Positions 12,866 to 19,479 of a stretch of 21,673 bases of DNA are shown in pieces. The position numbers were made by a program, and so were the translations under genes. Positions within the stretch are counted from its first letter, which is position 1, and each line of letters opens with the position of its first letter. The stretch spans positions 1 through 21,673 of the forward strand of contig JANTHH010000016.1 in the NCBI GenBank assembly GCA_024762485.1. The letters run 5' to 3'. Source of the DNA: Chromatiales bacterium. GTDB lineage: Bacteria > Pseudomonadota > Gammaproteobacteria > Chromatiales > Chromatiaceae. Under the pieces are notes generated by a model that saw only the letters and a list, made by a program, of their open reading frames with translations, searched no databases and was not told where the DNA came from.

Positions 12866-14206
12866 ATGGCAAACGACCTCGATGCCATCGAGACCAAGCT
12901 GACGGCTGCCAGGACCAAGCTGATCCTGGACAAGCCCTTCCTCGGCGCCCTGGTGCTGCGCCTGCCGATGGTGGCGGCGAACCCGGACTGGTGCCCCACC
13001 ACCGCCACCGATGCGCGCAAGTTCTACTACAACCCCGACTATGTCGACGGCCTGAGCATGGCGCAGACCCAGTTCATGCTCGCCCACGAGGCGCTGCACT
13101 GCGCCCTGTCGCACTTCGCCCGCCGTCAGCACCGGGTCAAGCACCGCTGGGATCTGGCCTGCGACTATGCCATCAACCCCCTGTTGATCGACGACGGCCT
13201 GGTGCCGCCACCGAACAGTCAGATCATGCCCCAGTACAGCGGCATGACCGCGGAAGAGATCTACCCCCTGCTGCAGGACAACGAGGACAACGAGACCCTA
13301 GACCAGCATGTCTACGACCAGGAGAGCGAAGGCGGCGGCGACGGTGGCAACCCGCCGCCTCCGGACTCGCCCGAGTCGAAGGACGAAAAGAGACAGCCCA
13401 GACAACCCGAACCCGAGCAGGAGGACCGCGATGGCAATCAGCCGCGCCAGGAGCCGGACGAGGGCGAAGGCGGTGGCAACCAGCCGGAACAGGGACGTGG
13501 CGAACAGGAGCAGTCCCACGGCGAGGCAGAGCCCAGCGACCAGCTGGAGCAGACCCCGCCACCTCTGACGCCGGATGAGCGCGAGACCCTGCAGGTGCAG
13601 TGGCAGCAGCGCATGGCCGGCGCCGCCCAGCAGGCACAGCAGGCCGGCAAGCTCGGCGGCAGCATGGCAAGGATGATCGATCATCTGCTGCAGCCCCAGC
13701 TGCCGTGGCGCATGCTGCTGGCCCGCTACATGACCGCCATGGCGCGGGACGATTTCAGCTACATGCGTCCCTCCCGCCGCGAGGGCGAGGCCATCCTGCC
13801 GTCACTGCGTTCCAGTCAGGTGGACCTGGTGGTCGCAGTGGACACCAGTGGTTCGATCAGGCCACAGGAGATCGCCGAGTTCATCGCCGAGGTCAATGCC
13901 CTGAAGGGTCAGATGCGCGCCAGGGTCACCCTCATCCCCTGCGACTCCAGCATCCCCGAAGGTGCACCCTGGGTCTACGAGCCCTGGGAGGAATTCGAAT
14001 TTCCCGATTCCATCCACGGCGGTGGCGGCACAAACTTCCAGCCGGTGTTCGACTGGCTCGAGCGGAGCGGACAGCATGCCGAACTGGTGGTCTATTTCAC
14101 TGACGCCGAGGGTACATTCCCGTCACAGGAACCGAACTATCCGGTAATCTGGCTGGTCAAAGGCAAACACCCTGTCCCCTGGGGACAACGCATCCAACTC
14201 AACTAG
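12866..14206 (+). CDS. VWA-domain protein with N-terminal HExxH metallopeptidase-like domain (DUF2201 type)
   Basis: A 446-residue cytoplasmic protein. The N-terminal domain (1-140) has HEALH (74-78) with a third histidine at 83, a zinc-protease-like arrangement. Residues 152-232 are a low-complexity linker dominated by Gly, Pro, Gln, Glu and Asp. The C-terminal part is a VWA-like domain with a near-complete metal-ion-dependent adhesion site: D326-x-S328-x-S330 (DTSGS), T389 (GGGGTNF) and D413 (FTDAEG). This is the architecture of the DUF2201 proteins that pair with MoxR ATPases. The two genes are 18 bases apart. The protein presumably binds the client and recruits the ATPase; whether the HExxH site cuts peptide bonds is not known. 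Confidence 0.88.
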   Translation: MANDLDAIETKLTAARTKLILDKPFLGALVLRLPMVAANPDWCPTTATDARKFYYNPDYVDGLSMAQTQFMLAHEALHCALSHFARRQHRVKHRWDLACDYAINPLLIDDGLVPPPNSQIMPQYSGMTAEEIYPLLQDNEDNETLDQHVYDQESEGGGDGGNPPPPDSPESKDEKRQPRQPEPEQEDRDGNQPRQEPDEGEGGGNQPEQGRGEQEQSHGEAEPSDQLEQTPPPLTPDERETLQVQWQQRMAGAAQQAQQAGKLGGSMARMIDHLLQPQLPWRMLLARYMTAMARDDFSYMRPSRREGEAILPSLRSSQVDLVVAVDTSGSIRPQEIAEFIAEVNALKGQMRARVTLIPCDSSIPEGAPWVYEPWEEFEFPDSIHGGGGTNFQPVFDWLERSGQHAELVVYFTDAEGTFPSQEPNYPVIWLVKGKHPVPWGQRIQLN

Positions 14207-14217
14207 CCCGTCTATCC

Positions 14218-15705
14218 ATGATCAAGCGCCGCCGGCCGGCAAACAGATGCAACCGCTGGACCGCCTTCTTCACCGTCCTGGCCCTCCTCAACCCGGTGGC
14301 GCTGTACGGCGAACCGGCAATCACCGGGCAACTGCCGGAGATGGGGGATGTCTCTGGCAACATCATCAGCCCTGAACAGGAGCGCCGGCTGGCCCAGGCC
14401 TTCATGCGCCAGATCCGCGCCAGCGGCCGCCTTGTGGACGACCCGTTGATCGAGGATTATCTGCAGCGCCTCGGCAATACTCTGGTACAACACAGCAGCG
14501 TGCCACTCGGCCAGCAGTTCAATTTCTTCCTGCTCGATGATCCCAGCATCAATGCCTTCGCCGGCCCCGGCGGCAGCATCGGCATCCACAGCGGTCTGTT
14601 GCTCACCACCCGCAGCGAGAGCGAGCTCGCCGCCGTGCTCGCCCACGAAATCGCGCACGTCAGCCAGAAGCACCTGCAGCGCACCTGGCAGGCCACCAGC
14701 GACCTGAGCACGCCACAGGCGGCCCTGATGCTCGCCGCCATCCTGCTCGGTGCCACCGCTGGCGGCGATGCCGGTATCGCCGCCATGATGGGCGGCCAGG
14801 CGGCATTGATCCAACAGCAGATCAACTTCACCCGTGCCAACGAAAAGGAGGCAGACCGGGTAGGCATCGCCATCCTCGCAGACGCTGACTTCGAGACCCG
14901 TGCCATGCCCAGTTTCTTCACCCGCATGGGACGGGCCAATCGCAGCAGCAGTGTCGCCCTGCCGGAATTTTTACGCACTCACCCGGTCACAACCAACCGC
15001 ATCGCCGACGCCCTGGGACGCGCCGAGAGCTTCCCCTATCACCAGCACCTGGACAGCCTCGATTACTACCTGACCCGCGCCATGCTGCGCAAACGTGCCT
15101 TCGACAACCCGGACGATGCCGTCGATCACTTCCGCCGTCTGCTGAAGGACCATCGCTATCAGAGCGAGACGGCCACTCGCTACGGATTGGTGCTGTCGCT
15201 GATCGATGCCCGCCGCATCGAAGAGGCCCGCAACCAACTGCGTCACCTGACGGACTCAAATCCCGACCACACCGCCTTCATCGTCGCAAGGGCACGCCTC
15301 GAACTGGCCGACAACAACCCCCACCAGGCCAGCGAGATACTCCGCAAGGCGCTGCTCGGCCATCCCCTGGACTACCCACTGCAGATCACCCTTACCGAGA
15401 GCCTGATCAGCGAACACAGGGACCGGGAGGCACGCGACCTACTTATCCGCATGACCCGAGAACGCTCTGATGATGCACGTCTCTTCAAGCTACTTGCACT
15501 GACCGAAGGCCGGGTCGGGAGCCCAACCACCGCCCATGAATATCTCGCCACCCACTACGACCTGGCCGGCGACACCGCGGCAGCGATCCAGCAACTGAAG
15601 ATCGCCCTGCGCGATGACGGCCTGGACTTCTATGACCGCAACCGGATCGAATCGAAACTGAACGCCCTGCGTGACGAACAGCGGACCGAGGCCGCATGGC
15701 ACTGA
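14218..15705 (+). CDS. bepA: BepA/YfgC-like periplasmic M48 metalloprotease with TPR domain
   Basis: A 495-residue protein of the length usual for BepA (YfgC). A basic N-terminus and hydrophobic stretch (14-30) form a signal peptide. The M48 domain has the zinc site H143-E144-H147 (HEIAH), the downstream Glu in NEKEAD (208-213) and a histidine H255 in RTHPVTTNRI. MGDVSGNIISPEQE and DDPSINAFAGPGG are family segments. Residues 280-490 form helical TPR repeats. BepA acts in the periplasm as chaperone and protease in the assembly of outer-membrane proteins such as LptD. The start lies 11 bases after the VWA gene stop, without a strong ribosome binding site, so expression may be shared with it. 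No rho-independent terminator follows. Confidence 0.9.
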   Translation: MIKRRRPANRCNRWTAFFTVLALLNPVALYGEPAITGQLPEMGDVSGNIISPEQERRLAQAFMRQIRASGRLVDDPLIEDYLQRLGNTLVQHSSVPLGQQFNFFLLDDPSINAFAGPGGSIGIHSGLLLTTRSESELAAVLAHEIAHVSQKHLQRTWQATSDLSTPQAALMLAAILLGATAGGDAGIAAMMGGQAALIQQQINFTRANEKEADRVGIAILADADFETRAMPSFFTRMGRANRSSSVALPEFLRTHPVTTNRIADALGRAESFPYHQHLDSLDYYLTRAMLRKRAFDNPDDAVDHFRRLLKDHRYQSETATRYGLVLSLIDARRIEEARNQLRHLTDSNPDHTAFIVARARLELADNNPHQASEILRKALLGHPLDYPLQITLTESLISEHRDREARDLLIRMTRERSDDARLFKLLALTEGRVGSPTTAHEYLATHYDLAGDTAAAIQQLKIALRDDGLDFYDRNRIESKLNALRDEQRTEAAWH

Positions 15706-15774
15706 TGCACTCAATCAAAAGAATTTCATTATTTTCTAATACTTTACCCCCGCCAGCATTTTTGAAATTAAAGC

Positions 15775-15802
15775 TTGCCAACGGCTCTTCAATCCTTATG
15801 CT
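15775..15802 (+). promoter_or_regulatory. putative promoter of the soxXYZA operon
   Basis: TTGCCA (15775-15780, five of six -35 positions) and TATGCT (15797-15802, four of six -10 positions) are 16 bases apart. The upstream 60 bases are A/T-rich, unlike the surrounding coding sequence, and could act as an UP element. The predicted leader before soxX is about 125 bases. Confidence 0.5.
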
Positions 15803-15810
15803 ATCGACCT

Positions 15811-15822
15811 ACCCTGTAGGGT
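15811..15822. promoter_or_regulatory. inverted repeat at the predicted sox transcription start
   Basis: ACCCT and AGGGT flank a 2-base centre (GT) at 15811-15822, just downstream of the putative -10. The place fits a repressor operator. The sox operons of Paracoccus are repressed by the ArsR-type SoxR, but this site does not resemble a motif I can name. Confidence 0.3.
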
Positions 15823-15921
15823 TTGCTAGGGGTCCGTGCGCATCACACAACTGGGTAAGCCGCATACGGATGCCGTAGAAAAAACGAGAATCTTCTCCGT
15901 CAACCACATAATGAGAGAAAC

Positions 15922-15927
15922 AGGAGG
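15922..15927 (+). promoter_or_regulatory. ribosome binding site that fixes the soxX start
   Basis: AGGAGG lies seven bases before ATG 15935 and lies downstream of the alternative ATGs at 15836 and 15911. The signal peptide starts correctly from 15935. Confidence 0.8.
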
Positions 15928-15934
15928 ATACGTG

Positions 15935-16309
15935 ATGCGGAACACCGCGAAACTGATAGCGACAGCAGCCTCCTTTGCTGTTCTGATCGGCGGTACGAGC
16001 CTGATCCCGCAAGCAGCCAGTGCTGCGGGACATGCCGACATGGTCAAGAAGGGCAAAGAAGTTGCGTTCAACCGCAAGAAAGGCAACTGCCTCGCCTGCC
16101 ACGCGATGGACGACGGCACCAGCCCCGGCGACATCGGGCCACCTCTGGTCGCCATGAAGGCACGCTTCCCCGACAAGAAGAAGTTGCGTGCCCAGATCTG
16201 GGACGCAGAAGTCGCCAACCCCGACACCCGCATGCCGCCTTTCGGCAAGCACAAGATCATCAGCGAATCTGATATCGACGCCATCGTCGAATATCTCTAC
16301 ACCCTCTAA
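15935..16309 (+). CDS. soxX: SoxX, c-type cytochrome subunit of SoxXA
   Basis: A 124-residue periplasmic monoheme cytochrome c. Residues 1-30 are a Sec signal peptide ending at ASA. The heme site is C52-x-x-C55-H56 (CLACH), and M100 in MPPFG is the distal ligand. GDIGPPL is the usual SoxX segment. SoxXA joins thiosulfate to the SoxY cysteine and passes on two electrons. It is the first gene of the soxXYZA unit, 42 bases before soxY, with a strong ribosome binding site. Length and order are typical of gammaproteobacterial sulfur oxidisers. Confidence 0.93.
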   Translation: MRNTAKLIATAASFAVLIGGTSLIPQAASAAGHADMVKKGKEVAFNRKKGNCLACHAMDDGTSPGDIGPPLVAMKARFPDKKKLRAQIWDAEVANPDTRMPPFGKHKIISESDIDAIVEYLYTL

Positions 16310-16351
16310 ATTCACAGACTTACGACTCGCGAAGCACAGGAGTTATTGTTA

Positions 16352-16828
16352 ATGAACACGAGTATCAAACGCAGGGTTTTCCTGAAGGGATCCATGGCTG
16401 CCGGTGTGGCAGGCGTGGCCGTCAGTGCCGGACTGCTTGCACCGCAGGCCGTTCTGGCTGCGTGGAACGAGAAGGCCTTCCACGCAAAGAAGGTTGACGA
16501 AGCACTGTCCAACCTGATGGGCAGCGCCGCCTCCACCCCTTCGGGTGACATCAAGGTAAAGGCACCCGATATCGCCGAGAACGGCGCAGTGGTTCCGGTG
16601 ACCGTCTCCACCAGCATCGGTGGTGTCGAATCCATTGCCATCCTGGCAGCAAACAACCCCTCTCCCCTGGCAGCCGCCTTCGATATGGGCAAAGGTGCAC
16701 AGGGCTACGTGGCCACCCGCATCAAGATGGGCAAGACCGGTGACGTGATCGCCGTGGTCAAGGCCGGCGGCAAGATGTACTCCGCCCGCAAAGGTGTGAA
16801 AGTCACCATCGGCGGCTGTGGCGGCTGA
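16352..16828 (+). CDS. soxY: SoxY, sulfur-carrier subunit of SoxYZ
   Basis: A 158-residue protein. Start taken at ATG 16352 with AGGAG nine bases before it; a TTG two codons earlier is too close to the ribosome binding site. The N-terminus is a twin-arginine signal (R7-R8-V-F-L-K) with a hydrophobic stretch and AVLA cleavage site near residue 36. The C-terminal GGCGG (154-158) holds the carrier cysteine C156, which receives the sulfane group and presents it to SoxXA, SoxB and, where present, SoxCD. SoxZ is exported with it as a folded complex. No mutations in the motif are seen. Confidence 0.96.
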   Translation: MNTSIKRRVFLKGSMAAGVAGVAVSAGLLAPQAVLAAWNEKAFHAKKVDEALSNLMGSAASTPSGDIKVKAPDIAENGAVVPVTVSTSIGGVESIAILAANNPSPLAAAFDMGKGAQGYVATRIKMGKTGDVIAVVKAGGKMYSARKGVKVTIGGCGG

Positions 16829-16877
16829 TCCTGCCCAGGCTGAAACTACGGAATAGTCATTAAGAGGTTTACTGAAA

Positions 16878-17195
16878 ATGGCAAAAAGCACCATCAAGAT
16901 CCGCGCCAAAGTCAAAGGCGGCGTCACCACTGTCAAATGCCTGATCACCCATCCGATGGAGACTGGCACCCGTAAAGACAAAAAGACCAAGAAACTGATC
17001 CCCGCACACTTCATTCAGGAAGTGGTCTGTACACACGGCGCCAACCCCGTGATGACTGCTCACTGGAGTGGCGGCGTCTCCAAGAACCCCTACCTCTCCT
17101 TCAAGTTCGAAGGCGGTAAGAAAGGCGATGCAGTGTCAATTTCCTGGACTGACAACAAGGGTGGCAGCGACTCGGCTACCGCCAAGATCAGCTAA
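16878..17195 (+). CDS. soxZ: SoxZ, partner subunit of SoxYZ
   Basis: A 105-residue beta-sandwich protein with the family segments HPMETGTRKDKKTKKLIPAHFI (in shortened form: HPMETG, PAHFI), SGGVSKNPYLSF and WTDNKGGSDSA. There is no signal peptide; SoxZ is carried out of the cytoplasm by the Tat signal of SoxY. Two cysteines (C21, C51) are at places that are usually not Cys in the SoxZ proteins I know. The gene is 49 bases after soxY, with AGAGG upstream. The following gap holds a stable hairpin. Confidence 0.95.
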   Translation: MAKSTIKIRAKVKGGVTTVKCLITHPMETGTRKDKKTKKLIPAHFIQEVVCTHGANPVMTAHWSGGVSKNPYLSFKFEGGKKGDAVSISWTDNKGGSDSATAKIS

Positions 17196-17215
17196 TTATA
17201 ACGAACCATGCGGAA

Positions 17216-17237
17216 CGGCCCTGCAGGTGCAGGGCCG
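17216..17237 (+). promoter_or_regulatory. 10-bp perfect inverted repeat in the soxZ-soxA gap
   Basis: CGGCCCTGCA (17216-17225) and TGCAGGGCCG (17228-17237) form a very stable stem in the RNA. No T-run follows, so it is not an ordinary terminator. It lies 20 bases after the soxZ stop and 34 before the soxA start. It could protect the 3' end of an upstream soxXYZ message or lower soxA expression. Confidence 0.6.
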
Positions 17238-17271
17238 CTACCTGCCAATCCACTTGGGAGGAGACTGACCC

Positions 17272-18123
17272 ATGAAAAAAAGCATTCTCGCAGTGGCTAC
17301 CCTTTGTGTACTGGGTACCTCTGTCGCCATGGCCAAGAATCAAATGGCCACCGATACCACGCCGGCGGAAGATCTCAAGATCTACCGCGCCTACTTCATG
17401 AAGAAGTTCCCCGGCGTGCCCCTGCAGGAGTTCGCCAACGGCGTCAACGCCGTCAGCGAAGTGAACCGTGAGAACTGGGAAGCCATTGAGGAATTCCCCC
17501 CTTATGAGCCGATGATCGACGAGGGTGAAGTCATCTGGAACACCCCCTTCAAGAACGGCAAGACCTTCGCTTCCTGCTTCAACAACAACCCGGCCCAGCG
17601 CAAGAACTACCCCTACTGGGACAAGTCGAAAAAGGCTGTTGTCACCCTGGAACAGGCCGTCAATGCCTGCCTGACCAAGAACGGCGAAAAGCCGATGAAG
17701 TACAAGAAGGGCAAGATCACCCGTCTGCTGGCCTACATGGGCTACCAGTCACGTGGTCAGAAGACCAATGTGGTGGTCCCCAACGATCCAGACGCACTGA
17801 AGGCCTACTACGACGGCAAGACCTTTTTCTTCGCCCGTCGCGGTCAGCTTAACTTCTCCTGTGCACAGTGCCATGTGGAGAGTGCAGGCCAGCGTGTTCG
17901 ATCCAACGTGTTGAGCCCTGCGCTTGGCCACACCACCGGCTGGCCGGTATACCGCTCCAAGTGGGGCGACCTGGGTACCCTGCATCGCCGCTTCGGTGGC
18001 TGCAACAAGCAGGTACGTGCCAAGCCGTTCAAGGCACAGGGTAAGGAATACCGTAACCTGGAGTATTTCCTGACCCACATGAGCAACGGTATCGAGTACA
18101 ACGGTCCGTCAACTCGCCAGTAA
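17272..18123 (+). CDS. soxA: SoxA, c-type cytochrome subunit of SoxXA (single-heme type)
   Basis: A 283-residue periplasmic protein with signal peptide 1-21 (VAMA cleavage). The heme site is C197-A-Q-C200-H201 in the C-terminal half. C244 in FGGCNKQ is the heme-ligating, catalytic cysteine that is modified to a persulfide and reacts with thiosulfate. The N-terminal half lacks a second CxxCH; C102 and C133 can form the structural disulfide of monoheme SoxA. SoxA forms the SoxXA complex with the product of soxX. GGGAGGAG precedes the start. It is the last gene of the unit and ends at a strong terminator. Confidence 0.95.
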   Translation: MKKSILAVATLCVLGTSVAMAKNQMATDTTPAEDLKIYRAYFMKKFPGVPLQEFANGVNAVSEVNRENWEAIEEFPPYEPMIDEGEVIWNTPFKNGKTFASCFNNNPAQRKNYPYWDKSKKAVVTLEQAVNACLTKNGEKPMKYKKGKITRLLAYMGYQSRGQKTNVVVPNDPDALKAYYDGKTFFFARRGQLNFSCAQCHVESAGQRVRSNVLSPALGHTTGWPVYRSKWGDLGTLHRRFGGCNKQVRAKPFKAQGKEYRNLEYFLTHMSNGIEYNGPSTRQ

Positions 18124-18142
18124 TCGCTTCACCGCGGTTATG

Positions 18143-18173
18143 AAAAAGCCCGGCCATTCGGCCGGGCTTTTTT
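18143..18173. terminator. terminator of the sox operon, also usable from the other strand
   Basis: GCCCGGCC (18148-18155) pairs with GGCCGGGC (18160-18167) around ATTC, with AAAAA before and TTTTTT after. It ends soxXYZA and, read from the other strand, can end the convergent membrane-protein genes. Confidence 0.92.
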
Positions 18174-18180
18174 GTGCCTG

Positions 18181-18214
18181 ATGTAACAGATCACAGCCAT
18201 CCACCCTGTTACAT
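18181..18214. repeat. 9-bp perfect inverted repeat with a 16-base centre
   Basis: ATGTAACAG (18181-18189) and CTGTTACAT (18206-18214) are exact reverse complements. They lie between the sox terminator and the stop of the convergent gene at 18229. The wide centre (25 bases between arm starts) resembles a protein-binding dyad or a loose RNA hairpin at the 3' end of the minus-strand transcript. Confidence 0.5.
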
Positions 18215-18228
18215 GCAGCAGGCCGATA

Positions 18229-19479
18229 TCATGCCTTCCTTTCTGTCACATCCTCATCAGGGGTGAGATCAAACAGGTCCTCGTCCAGCACGACCTCTGC
18301 AGCTTTATCCTCGACCACCTCGTCTCCCTGGTCGAAAAGCTCCGCGAGTTCGCCGTTCAGGTCAGCCTCGTCGGTGGCAGCAACTTCCTCGTCCACCCCC
18401 GCCTGACTGCTGGCAATCAGCGCATCGATGTCATCGACAGGGGCGTCATCAACCGCGGCCTCGAGATCAGTGAGCAAGGCCTCGGGGTCTTGCTCATCAC
18501 CATCTATCGTCTCATCCAGCAAGTCATAGGGTGAGCTGGTTGATGCCGACGTTTCTGCCGACGCTGTATCGACATCCCCGGCTTCTGGCAGCTCGTCCGT
18601 CGCGCTGGACGCCTCAGTCTCCATCGTATCGCCAGACATGTCTGGGGCCATCTGATTGATGATATCGTCCGGATCCACGACCTCGTCATCGGCCGGCAGG
18701 TCCGTCGAATCATCCGCTACTTCCTCTGCCACACCGGCTACCGCCGCTTCCTGGCCTACTTCCACAACGTTTCCAGGCGCCTCCCTGTCTTCTTCTGATG
18801 GTTGGGCGTCGCTGTCGTCCGCCACGGATCCGCTGGCATCATCAGGCGCGGCCTCGGCCTGCTCATTGACATCCATCACCACATTGACCTCCTGCGTCCC
18901 GTCCGAGGCAAACATGGTGGAATATTCGTTGAGCATCCGGCTCATGGTCTCCATGGTGACACGCAGTTCTTCGGTCAGCCGTTTATTCTCAGCCTGCAGC
19001 GCCAGCAGTTCACCCTCGTCGACGACCTCGTCGGTCACCGTCTCCTGCACAGCAGCCTCTGCAGGCACGGGTTCGATGTCAGCAGAGTCAGCTGCTGACA
19101 TCGAACCCGCGCCCGACAACTTGTGATACGCATCGACCGAGGTCGAGACCGACTTGTCGAAGACCGCGGCCTCGTCGGCCAACCGTTCCAGGTAGACCTG
19201 GCTGAAGACATTGACCAGCCGCAGCTCGGCATTGAGCAGTTCTGCAGCAATCCGCTCCAGTTCAGCACCCGTCAGCCCGAAATTACTGCCGAGCATGGCC
19301 TTGAGCGCCTCCTTCCGGGTGTCTCGCCTCGCCGCCCAGCGGCTCACCAGTTCATTGATGGCACGACGGTCCCTGCCCTTCTGACGGACGGAGACGATCC
19401 AAGCAACGAGCAGCAGGACGAAAATGACTGCAAGGATCTCCCCCCCCGCCAGCGCAAGCCAGAATCCAGTCTGCCCCAT
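18229..19479 (-). CDS. single-span membrane protein with long acidic tail, 416 aa, unknown
   Basis: The N-terminus has one transmembrane helix (about 7-30, FWLALAGGEILAVIFVLLLVAW, here given as its span) followed by a basic cytoplasmic flank (RQKGRDRRAINEL). Residues 40-115 are helical; 150-190 look like a coiled coil (LLALQAENKRLTEELRVTMETM, in part). From about 200 to the end it is a disordered region dominated by Asp, Glu, Ala and Ser, with a few hydrophobic islands (PYDLLDETIDG, DDIDALIASSQ, NGELAELFDQG, DLFDLTPDED) that could be short binding motifs. Its ATG overlaps the stop of the VWA gene (TGATG), with GGAGG inside that gene, so the two are coupled. Family not recognised. Such a tail could recruit basic cytoplasmic partners; this is inference. 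Confidence 0.8.
   Translation of the reverse strand: MGQTGFWLALAGGEILAVIFVLLLVAWIVSVRQKGRDRRAINELVSRWAARRDTRKEALKAMLGSNFGLTGAELERIAAELLNAELRLVNVFSQVYLERLADEAAVFDKSVSTSVDAYHKLSGAGSMSAADSADIEPVPAEAAVQETVTDEVVDEGELLALQAENKRLTEELRVTMETMSRMLNEYSTMFASDGTQEVNVVMDVNEQAEAAPDDASGSVADDSDAQPSEEDREAPGNVVEVGQEAAVAGVAEEVADDSTDLPADDEVVDPDDIINQMAPDMSGDTMETEASSATDELPEAGDVDTASAETSASTSSPYDLLDETIDGDEQDPEALLTDLEAAVDDAPVDDIDALIASSQAGVDEEVAATDEADLNGELAELFDQGDEVVEDKAAEVVLDEDLFDLTPDEDVTERKA

Noticed and set aside
12080..13144. 354-aa minus-strand open frame over the MoxR gene
   Set aside because: The plus strand has Walker A and B motifs; the minus frame is the mirror of its codon usage.
13322..13562. Possible frameshift or recombination in the low-complexity part of the VWA gene
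   Set aside because: The Gly/Pro/Gln/Glu-rich linker is in frame and links two intact domains; such linkers are usual for this family.
15836..15934. Longer SoxX N-terminus from ATG 15836 or 15911
   Set aside because: It would put 8-33 residues before a regular signal peptide, and AGGAGG is placed for ATG 15935.
17272..18123. Second heme site in SoxA
   Set aside because: Only one CxxCH (197-201) is present; C102 and C133 are not in a CxxCH context, so this is the single-heme form.
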